This document shows positions 36,701-47,000 of a stretch of 64,000 nt of DNA, piece by piece. The stretch lies in assembly GCF_025698545.1 (NCBI RefSeq), contig NC_068565.1, positions 6,696,001-6,760,000 of the forward strand, in the 5' to 3' direction. The DNA comes from Gossypium raimondii (taxonomy: Eukaryota; Streptophyta; Magnoliopsida; Malvales; Malvaceae). Each line of letters opens with the position of its first letter. The first letter of the stretch is position 1. The notes beneath the pieces are model-generated. The model was not told the DNA's origin. It saw only the letters and a list, made by a program, of their open reading frames with translations, and searched no databases. The translations under genes were made by a program, and so were the position numbers.

Positions 36701-39298
36701 AAAACAACCCGGCCTGTCTTGAAGGTACTCTCTCTCTATCTCTCTTTGATATAAGTGCTGTCTCTCATGTTAATATGGCTTAACAAAAGTTTCGGACAAT
36801 ACTCTTCATAATCATTTCTATAAAGTTAACTTTTTAAATGTTAAAATTATACCTTAGTGATATACCTACAACTGTAAGATCAGGAATCCTATTTGTTCTT
36901 TCTATTTCTTCAATCTCCTGATCAAACCTTCTCTTTACTTAGGTTTCCAAACCAAGACCTCTGGTTGATCTATCTGCTGCTATATCATCTGCCTTGCTGA
37001 TTAATGAAGCTCAGTGGATTGGAATTATAGCGCAACCAATAAACTACTCCTTGAAAGGTGCTGTCATGCATATTGATACTGGTCCAGGTCTGAAGATTGA
37101 AGAGTCGCATTCCATCGAGATGGAGACCTACATAAATGCTGCTCAAATTTCCACTGATATGGCAAACTCTGGTGATGCTAGGAAAGATGGTAATAAAAAC
37201 TTTGAGCAGCTAAGTCTCCTCGATGGTAAAATAGAGTTTCCAGATTGGGCCAGTAATGTGACCTCAATTCTTTGGATTCCTATTCGTGCTATTGATGATA
37301 AGCTTGCAAGGGGGTCATCTTCAGGTCCGGAAACACTAGAAATTTTCTGATAGTTTAATTTTGTCTGCATGTTTGTTTTGTGTGCAAAAATGTATGTTTG
37401 TTCAATTATGTTGCATGCTTTGGCAGGGGCCCCGCAGAAACAAAGTATCGTGGATGGAATGCGGACAGTAGCTTTGAAACTTGAGTTTGGAATATCAAAC
37501 AACCAGATCTATGACCAGTATTGCTTCTCGTATTTCTAGTTTTAGTTCTCTATGTTTGAATTTGAATTCTCTCTCTCTCTCTCTCCCTGTACTTTATTAA
37601 ACGGACACTGTAATAAATATGCAGAACAATAGCTTTGCATTTCACCAACCCTTTCCATGTGAGCACACGTGTTGCAGATCAATGCAATGATGGTACTTTG
37701 CTTTTGCAGGTAATATGTCCGTAGTTTTCAACCACATTCATGTTTGCATACTTTCAATGGTAAATTTTAAGTGAACATCATGTAGTCTAGCATACTTTCA
37801 ACCACACTGCAGGTGAATAGCTTGAGCTTGTTGTATAGCATCTAAAAATGTGAAATGCTTATACCTTTTTAGTAGCATTGCTCATTGTGTAAACCACTTC
37901 ATAAGATATAAACCGACTGCATGTTGGATTAGGAATTTACCATATGTACTGAATATATGTATATATCGCATGTCAGTAAGAAAGGTAGTTTCAGTCTTAC
38001 AATTCATTGTGTATGCTGAAAATGACATTCCTCGTTGATTTATGGGATACAAATTTCCCATAACTCTTCATACTTTGTATGAAGCTCACATTGGTTCATG
38101 TTACTTCCAGGTAACACTGCACTCCCAGGTGAAGGCCACATTGACTGTCAATGATGCTTGGCTTGATCTTCAAGATGGATTTGTTCATGCTGGACAAGAT
38201 GATGGAAGACCAGTTTCCGGCTTTTTCCCACTCGTCATATCTCCAACTTCAAGAGCAGGACTCCTATTCCATGTATGCTTGGGGAATGGAACAGCTCTAG
38301 GTATGGTTTTCATGTCTTTTAGGATAGTATGAGGGTATAGGGCTGTAAGCTTCTGCTTCTGTGATTCTCGACCTGTTTATTTACTTTAAAATGTCTGACT
38401 CACTGAGGCTGTGCATTATATTTATAGTCTTATCATTAACAAGCCCTGTATGTGATAACATCGCAGAAATGTAATACACCTTCCCATATTGCCCTGTAAC
38501 AAGTAATCAACCTCATGCTTTTACAGATGAAAATAAGGCTCAACCAGAGAGCATATTAAACATCAGCTATAGAATTGCTGGTGATAGGACCATTGGGGCA
38601 CACCCACCTGTGGCTGCAAAATCGAATGAAATTGAGGGTTCTAGTCAGGATTTAATCTTCCGGAGTGCTCTAATTTTGCAACGGCCTGTTCTTGATCCAT
38701 GCCTGGCTGTTGGGTTTCTACCTCTTCCTTCTGATGGTCTACGGGTCGGGCAACTTGTTACCATGAAATGGAGGGTTGAGAGGTTGAAAGACATCGAGGA
38801 GAGCAGGGTTCCTCAAACCAATGTAAGTTGAAATAATCCTTCTCGACCAAAGTTGGCCAAAGCTTGCACCTCTGTAATTCATGTTTATTGCTTTATTGAC
38901 AGGATGATGTGCTATATGAAGTGAATGCGAATTCCAAAAACTGGATGATAGCCGGGAGGAAAAGAGGGCATGTTTCTCTCTCCACCAAGCAAGGTTTAAA
39001 AACTGCTTCCCTTTTCACTTCTTAATGATAATTCCTGATGGCTATGTAGCTGAGTTGATAAAGCAATCATATTATCATATCTATTGGTGTGAATGTAAAT
39101 GCCATTTTATTTCCAATTACAGGTTCAAGGATATTTATTTCCATACTATGCATGCCACTCAATGCCGGTTATGTCCACCCCCCTCATCTCGGGCTACCAG
39201 ATATCGATGAGGCAAACATAAGCTGCAGTCCAGCCGGACCTCACCTTGTTTGTGTCTTGCCTCCTGCGCTTAGTTCATCCTTCTGCATTCCAGCCTGA
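30718..39298 (+). CDS. TRS130: TRAPPII complex subunit TRS130 (TRAPPC10; CLUB-like)
   Basis: Subunit of the TRAPPII tethering complex/GEF acting at the trans-Golgi network and the cell plate. The Arabidopsis counterpart CLUB/TRS130 (At5g54440) is needed for cytokinesis and polarised sorting. 21 exons: 30718-30781, 31439-31668, 31979-32160, 32504-32687, 32946-33036, 33499-33659, 33993-34082, 34178-34339, 34430-34491, 34638-34728, 35086-35249, 35415-35628, 35884-36429, 36515-36724, 36943-37324, 37427-37517, 37625-37709, 38111-38300, 38527-38822, 38903-38993, 39123-39298. They total 3,762 bases, in frame throughout, giving 1,253 aa against about 1,259 as I recall for CLUB. The start MANYLAQFQTIKS and the end CVLPPALSSSFCIPA match the family at both termini. 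Conserved blocks include RFPQEQYLFWFREPYAT, KLSEQRFMPIWNFCNFFILK and YHRSWWKRHGVVLDGEIAAV. Intron 10 has a GC-AG border. No disabling change seen. Confidence 0.95.
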
Positions 39299-39644
39299 TC
39301 ATCATGGATTTTCCTCAAACTGACTCAATCTCTGGCCATAAAATTTTCACTTTTGATAAGTAAACTTTGTTCTATAAAAAACTTTTAACTGTCACAGGTT
39401 TAGATTTGGACCAAATTTTGTTCCTTCACTGCTTTCACCAGTTGGTGTAATGTGTTGTGGCTCATGTACAGAAGAGTTGTGTATCATTGTAATCTGCAGA
39501 CCAACACGATTCAATTCCAAATGGCTTTATATGGAAATTTTTATATAAAATGAATTGTTAACATTTAAAAATATATCAGGATCCTGGGAGATGATCTGGT
39601 CCTTGTTCCAAAAGTACACTAGCCAAGTCAATAGTCCAATGTCG
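39299..39644. other. Shared 3' intergenic space between convergent genes
   Basis: 346 bases separate the stop codons of TRS130 (+) and the importin-alpha-like gene (-). It must hold both 3' untranslated regions, so the transcripts may overlap. No other feature seen. Confidence 0.6.
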
Positions 39645-42600
39645 TTAGGGTTTTGCAACTGTTGTCCGTCCCTCTTTCATTTTTGCCTGAACCCCATATT
39701 TCATCAAAAGTTTCATGGCCATTTCACCAATATCCGGATCACTCTGTAATTTCTCTATTTTACCAAATCCATCGAAGTCAGTAATGACTAGAGTATAAAG
39801 ATTCCTAGTGCTATACGTAATTTCACCTGCCTTTAGAATGCTCTTGAGTCCTTTAAGGCACAGTATTGATGTCTTCCGGTCTGGACAGAGTATATGATCA
39901 CAAAGTGGTCCGATGCAACCTTGGCTTACTAAGAACCTGAAAGAGTACAAATCGTGTAAGCTAAAACCTTGTTTTGATGCTTCTCCCGGGCATAATAAAA
40001 ATGAACAAGCAGCAAGGTTTGATTTTTCATTACAATTTCACCACTAAAGTTACCCTTGTAAACAACTCCATAGAGATTGGAGCAATAAAAAGTAGGAAGG
40101 TAACTTAATGTTGCTTTGACTCTATTTTTCTTGAAGTGCTTTTATTAGGTGCTCATATTTGATACATGACTATCACAATATGACCTCCGAAGTTCTAAAA
40201 CTCAGAAAATTTTGATCAAGTCCATATCAGACATATATCCGTATTCAACACACATCAAGTCCGAGTATCATAAATCATAACAGCATATATTAACTAACAC
40301 CATGGTTAAATGCGAGCAACAATAATCCATGCAGACAAGTCGAAAATCAGTATGGAGAGGCCAAAAGGTAAAACAAATTGGTAAATGGACGTACCTAATC
40401 TGCTCATTGGAGCCTCTTCGGGCAGCATTAGATAAAGCACAGGCAGCATCCCATCGAACCTCAACATCATAGTTGTCAGCTTGGGAAAGATATAGGAGAG
40501 ATGGGATAATATGTGCATCCATAATTTTCTGTTTCAAAGAAAATTAATAAACGCTAACATGCATATATTACCAAGAACTTGTACAAAAGTCCCATACATT
40601 GTACTCACACTGTAGAAACAGAGCATACAACATACAAATATTTGTATAAGAATAAACCTATAGATTTCATCAGTCTTTGGAACACTAAATATTCAATGAA
40701 AACGATTAAGGTGATTTATATTTACAGAAGAAATAAGTTCATACAAAACCATAGTAAATTCCTACTTGTATCTGATTTCTATCTCTAGCTGTCAAAGTTG
40801 AGATTGCCGAACAAGTTTTCCTCAGGACAGAACTGTTACTCCCATGCATGAGAATAGCATTCAAACGAAAGAAAACCCCGTTGTTTATCAGAATCTGGAA
40901 AAAGAATGTAGACTAAGTTATTATTTCAGAACCCATTGATGACTTCTGTATACTATAATTGAAATAAAGCACCAACTTAGTAAATCCTGATACACCATAT
41001 AAAATGCATCCAATTTGTAACTAAAAGGCAATGATAGTGAAAGATACTTTACTAGGAAATTAAGAAAATGCTCAAACACAAGATATACCTGAATCTGAGA
41101 ATCAACTCCCTTAAAAATGTTTCCTACTGTTCTAAGCACGTGCTCAACAATTTTTCCATCTGAAAGACTGGATTAAACAAACCACTTAATCAAACAAGGT
41201 CGCAGCATAAAAACAAAAGGCATGACCAGACAAAGTTTTTGCAACTGGAAAAGGTAAACTATGCTTGAGACATGATCTTACCCTAAAAGCATAACGAGCC
41301 TTGCACAGACATCTGCATCGATTAGAGCCTGGATTTGTTCAGCTGAACCATTTGATAGATAAGAGAGACACAGGCAAGCATCCTCACAAACTTCACCAAT
41401 AACTCCAACCGGAGGGTTCAAATGAATAAGTCTACGAAGAATTGGCAGTGCAGACCTTATCTAGAAAAGACAGCAGCAAGTCAATATCTACACTTCAAAT
41501 GAAATAATGTAAGTTATCAGTTAAAATTCAATTTAGCTGCCTACTTCACTTTATACCTGGTTAAATGATGGTGCTGGATTTCCTTGACAGAAGATAGCCA
41601 AGGTGTTGCTACAAGTACGCAACAAGGCTATCTTCTCATGAAGCATAGGAGGCTCCAAGTGGTTATCTAATAAAGATAACAATGGAGTGAGAGTACCAAA
41701 CTGAAGAACATAGTCTCTAAAATCAGGAGATTGATTGGCCAGACTACCCAAAGCTGCTGCCACCTAATTTATTACGAAGCATGCAGTAAATCAAATAACT
41801 AGGTAAAGAACAGCTATATAAAATATGGAAGTGAATAAGCACGAACCAGCTCCTTCAATTGATAACATTCTTCAGAGCAACACAACAGCCGTATAAACAT
41901 AGGTATGGCTCCATGTTTAATTACAACGACTGCCTGCTCTAATGACCCTTTTCCAATAGCATATAAAGCTCTTACAGAATAAAGCTACATAGAAAGGAAA
42001 ACACAGGGATGTTAATTGTGATTTATATATTCCAAAAGAGTAGTTCACTTCACCAAGGGAAACTCTGTAAATAGCCTTCAAACCTTGTGTTGGAGGCCAT
42101 ATTGCTCATTAAGAAATCGCACAAAGTGAGGAACAACACCACTTTGAATAACTACATCAATTGGAGGATTTTCTAAAAATCAGGAAAAAGGGTCAAAAAC
42201 TTTTAATTTTCTCTTCACAAGAGCAAAAAAGTTAGGTATATAGGAATTACACTCATACCAGTTGATAACAAAAAACTCAGTCTAGCTGTAGCCGCGAATT
42301 GGAAACTCTCGTTACCACTCATCAGATCACTCGCCATTACAGGAATACTGTCAAACTATAACAATGACAACAAGAAAATCCTAAAAGTCGGATGGGGCAC
42401 ACTTTCATGCATTTAATAGATAGCTTGTCTTGCATGTAGATATTGAAAAAGTACCATTTTTTGAATTGCTATTGGATCCCCTGCAGCATCCTCAATACAT
42501 CGCTCCACATGAAAAAATTCATGATTTCTCTTAAAGAAAAGAATGAGTTCTCTATTTATCTTCCTTATACTCTCCATACTCCTGAGATTTTTCTGCATCT

Positions 42601-42652
42601 GCCTCTGCCTCTTCTGCCATTTGTCCTTATCAAACTTAAACAGCCACTTCAT
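39645..42652 (-). CDS. Divergent importin-alpha-like ARM-repeat protein
   Basis: Ten coding exons, 5' to 3' on the minus strand: 42652-42455, 42355-42259, 42172-42084, 41984-41847, 41763-41557, 41460-41282, 41167-41089, 40894-40766, 40528-40395, 39936-39645. They sum to 1,542 bases in frame, 513 aa, about importin-alpha length. It aligns to plant importin-alpha along its full length, with family phrases such as IQSGVVPHFVRFL, DACLCLSYLSNG, VLRTVGNIFKG, NQIQ and SNEQIRFLVSQGCIGPLCD. However, the Trp of each ARM-repeat NLS-binding position is replaced (repeats 2-5, 7, 8: R, A, N, L, S, C). The paired Asn is kept only in repeats 6 and 8, and repeat 5 keeps its Tyr. The N-terminal IBB-like region (KWQKRQRQMQKN...) is short. 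Canonical NLS binding is therefore doubtful. The start is the first ATG after a likely 5'-UTR intron. An intact frame across ten exons argues against a pseudogene. Confidence 0.85.
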
Positions 42653-43685
42653 TATGAACTGTGAAGAAAGGAAAAACATGAGCATATACTATGCGCATTA
42701 TAAAGGACAATGCCACTAAGAGCAGATATCCCAATTGCATCTGTTGTCTCATTTTGTTACTTCTTTAAGAACAAAGATATATTGTATTTAAACCTCGAGA
42801 ACCCTACTTTTTACTGCATATCTATGGATTAAGACAAAACTTTCACTTTTAGCTGTTGCTGCATGCAATTTCTAAGGTTTTTTTTTTTTTTGCATAATTT
42901 ATTTGTTCAACTTTGAACAGTTCAATAGTGCAATTTCAAGACCAAAAAAAGTTGATTATTTCATGAACTTAAAAAGAGAGTTCCACAACAAAAACATAAA
43001 AGTTCATACAATGTTCGCAAAGTCCTGCAATCTATACAATTTCAAAGAACATGCCTTGTTATATATGCACTTGCAATGCGAAGAAAGCTACAATATATTA
43101 TGCTAAACTAACATAGGTCTAAGTAAAATGTTACGCAAGGATGAGCAAATAATTTAAAATAATCCAGACATAAACAAAAACCAATCCATTCAAAACATAA
43201 ACAAAAACTCTTCTGTATCATCTCTAAATCTATATTCAAGTCTAAGTTACCGAAATGACATGTTCAGAAATTTCTTTGAAAGCCAAAAAAAATCAATCAT
43301 AAAAACTAGAAAGAGCAAATAATTTAATCTCGTTCTTTCTTGTTCTCACCCTTCTTTTAGCTATCAACTGAGCCAATTAATCAAACATAGCTCAAGCAAA
43401 CTTTTTAGCTGCTAAACTAATCCAAACAAAACCCAGGAAAATAAGCAATTCATTGCTAATATTCAAAACCTCACACATAAGAAAATTTAATAATGCAGAT
43501 TACTACCAAGTTTATCGTAATTGCCTCTACTATACTTCACAATTCATTTTAGAAGTTACCCTAAACAAAACAGAAAAAGAAACAGAGTACACATTAATAA
43601 GCTTCTGCTGCCAAACAGTGAAATCTCAAAAAAAGATTTAAAAAGATTCATAACTAGAGTACATTCGTACAGAGAGAGAACTTAC

Positions 43686-43790
43686 TGTATGATTTGATTA
43701 AGAAATGAAATCTTGGAAGAGAAGAAAGGTTTTGGAGGACACGTGAGGACTACGAAAGGAGGGAAGTGAAAACGGAATGAACCGGTTTTT
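43686..43790 (-). other. Probable 5'-UTR exon of the importin-alpha-like gene
   Basis: On the minus strand a strong donor (CATACA|GTAAGT) ends at 43686. A matching acceptor (ttcttcacag) at 42660-42659 precedes the coding exon, implying a ~1 kb leader intron. No ATG occurs in the proposed leader. The upstream boundary is approximate. A G-box CACGTG lies at 43740-43745. Confidence 0.45.
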
Positions 43791-43912
43791 GTTATTGGAC
43801 TCCGGCCACCCAACCCGAATGGAAAGCCCGTATCCACATCGATACCAGGTTAATATAAAATAATTAATATTTTTTTTATATTTTACTTAAAAAATTAAAA
43901 TTTTAATTATTT
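43791..43912. promoter_or_regulatory. Short bidirectional promoter region
   Basis: The importin-like gene (-) and the tRNase Z gene (+) diverge from here, with only about 120-280 bases between the proposed leader exon and the candidate tRNase Z start codons. The half near the tRNase Z gene is very AT-rich (43855-43920). The other half is GC-richer. Confidence 0.45.
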
Positions 43913-44074
43913 TTGGTTTATTTAAGGAAAAGAAAAACATATTTATATTTACATCAATTGTCCCCGCTGATATCGTTGCACGTTTCTCAGCAGCAAAGCC
44001 GTGGTCGCTACCGGGGAAGGGATTATACAGTTTTCTCAGGTTGCTTTCGCCGTTGCTCTGTTCTTTGTCTGTCA

Positions 44075-47000
44075 ATGGTGAAAACTAAAGAATTTAAGTT
44101 TAACGAAGCTAGGGCAAAGGGGACTGATAGAAGTAGTAAGCCTACCGTCATGAAAAAATTTCCGCTCAAACATCATACTGCTAATTCTACCAATACTACT
44201 GCCTATATTCAGGTATTTCTTCATATTTTTAATCTTTTTAACTTTCTTATAAATCTCTGTTTATAGATATATCTGTGTGTACTTGTTTACTGGTTGGTAA
44301 TCATGTTTCATTCTGGAAACTTATCTTTAATCACTTTGATAATCAGTTATGGCTATAATATACTAATTAATTATTTTATATTATTATAAACATGTAATGT
44401 AATTATTATTTATTTGAATATATGCTATAAGAATGTAAGATGATACACTGCTATTGTGAATTTTAATAGATTTAAATAGAGTGAATTTGTTTAAAGTTCA
44501 ACTTTTAAGTTTAAATTAGTTTTCTGGTTTTCACAATCCGAGATTATATTCTAAAATTAGTTATGCTGGGAAGATGTTTTATTTGTGCTTTTTTCTTTTT
44601 TGCTTGTTAATATTTTGCTTTGGAGACATAAATTGTTCCATACATTGTGGTTTCACGACTTGTTTCAATATTTCTCTTTGTTGCTTAATTTGTGTTGGCT
44701 GCTTTTATCTTTGTTACAGATTTTGGGTGTTGGAATGGATACTCATGATACAATGCCTTCAATTTTACTTTTCTTTGACAGACAAAGGTTTATCTTTAAT
44801 GCCGGAGAGGTAATTCTTGGCTTATGATGACATTAAAAAATTACTTTTGTTTGTGTGATTATTAGATAATCTTAGTTTTATCCATATAATTTTATTTGTG
44901 TCGTAAATGGTGCTTGATATTCAAGCCTCAAGGAACTGAAACGTTTATATTTGATCCCTTAATCTACTTGTTGGTATTACAGGGCTTACAACGATTTTGT
45001 GCTGAACATAAGATTAAACTGTCAAAGGTATTATCCAGATTAGAGTTTTGCTATCAATAAATACCTCTAAGCTTTGTTAATGTACACATATTTCTTTAGA
45101 TTGCTACCAATGATATCAACTCTTTTCAGATAGATCACATATGTCTTTCCCGCGTCTGCTCAGAGACTGTTGGTGGACTTCCAGGTTTGTGTCTCAACTT
45201 TTGAGAGATAATTTGTGATTAGGCTGGATTGAAAGGTGTTAATTATTTGTTTTTCTTTGTAGGTTTGCTTTTGACTTTGGCTGGCATGGGAGATGGAGTG
45301 CCTGTAAGTTCCTATTGACTTAAAATATCTTATTTATATTTAGTAAATATTTTGCCAGTGTCACCAAAATTTCATCTTAACTTGGGGGTTTTCCCTTGTT
45401 TTCCTCACAGGTTAACATTTGGGGTCCTTCAAATCTCAACTTATTGGTTGATGCTATGAAGTGCTTCATCCCTCATCATTCGATGGTTCACACCAATCTC
45501 GTCTCTCATACTGGCCCTCTTCAAATAGACAGCTCTGCAGCAGTTGCAAGCAAGTTCAAAGATGTCAAAATATCAGCCATTCTCTTACAGCCAAATGGTG
45601 TGGAAGGTTCTGATGTGAAGCCAAGTGATGTGTCAGTGATATATGTGTGTGAATTGCATGAGATTAAGGGGAAATTTTACAAAGAAAAGGCGGACGCTCT
45701 TGGCATAACAGTGAAGACAAAATATAAGGAATTGACTCAAGGGAAATCAGTCAAGTCAGATTTGTTAGATATCACAGTGAGTTCTTCAAAATTAAGAAAA
45801 AATAAATTATGCTCGATTTTTCTTTTTATTTTTCTCTAATAGAAACTTGTTTCTTGCTTTTAACGTTGTGCATTGTTTATGTTGTCGCTTAGGTTCATCC
45901 AAATGATGTAATGGGTGCTCCAGTCCCTGGTCCTATTGTGATTATAGTTGACTGTCCAACTAGTTCCCATGCACTAGAACTTATCTCCACACAATCTCTT
46001 ACTGATTATTATTCAGATTCCAGTAATCAATCACAAAGCGGCAAGATTGTCAATTGTGTTATTCATTTAGGCCCTGCTTCTGTTGTAAATAGTTCTCATT
46101 ACAAGAAATGGATGAAAAATTTTAGTTCAGCCCAGCATGTTAGGGCTGGACATGTAATGTGAGTATTTTTTTTTTTCTTTTCTAAAGAATTCTTTTTGCC
46201 TAAATTATTTGACCTTTTTTGAAGATTAATGTTGTTTGCAGGAATGAAGTGCAGAATCCAATCCTAAAATCAAGTGCAAGGATCACAGCCCGACTTAATT
46301 ACTTATGTCCTCATTTATTTCCACCTATGTCTTCTTCTATTCAGCACCCCAGTAGTACTGCATCAGACTTCAATTTCTTATGTGAGGCATGTTCCGACAT
46401 GCTTGATAAATTTTAGTCATTTGATTGGTTGTAGTTGAATACTTTGAGACAACAGTAAACTTCATTATGCTTGTTTTTGCAGGATCCAACTTCAAAGCTT
46501 TGTGATGGCATCTTTGCAGAAAATCTCCTAAAGGTATCTAAAACTTTTCTATTTCTCCATGCTTTGGTTTTGAAAATTACTTAATCACTTAACTAGTTAT
46601 TAGATTTTTTTTTCGTTTTCCTTAAAGCTTGATACAAGCTTTCTTGCTGAAATATGGTTAAATTTTCGAGCAGAAAACTTTTGTCTTTTATCTACTTTGT
46701 TTCTCATTAGGATCTAGTAATCAAAAAGTTTCTTTGTGTTTTGTTCTACATTCTGTATCACATTCTTTAGTCTTTTCCTTCTAGTGTTTTAGTGCAGATA
46801 TCTGGCCTTTCCTTAAACTATTATTAACTATTTTTTCCCCTGCTTCTCAGTTGATTGGTTTGTTTCATGCCATGGTTTCTTTGTTAAAGAACTAAAATTT
46901 ATAAAAGTTTCACAGACATGATTAGAGTCTGGAGATTCACCATTAACATCTCTATGGAGGGATGATTCATTTTTATATGGTAAAAAGAAATTTCATGTCA

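Noticed and set aside
41160..41168. Acceptor at 41160-41161 for exon 7 of the importin-like gene
   Set aside because: It would cause an immediate stop. The acceptor six bases upstream (AG at 41169-41168) keeps frame and matches importin-alpha repeat length.
46382..46390. GT donors near the end of tRNase Z exon 8 (at 46383 and 46390)
   Set aside because: Both join to exon 9 as TGA. Only the GC donor at 46387 keeps the family sequence in frame.
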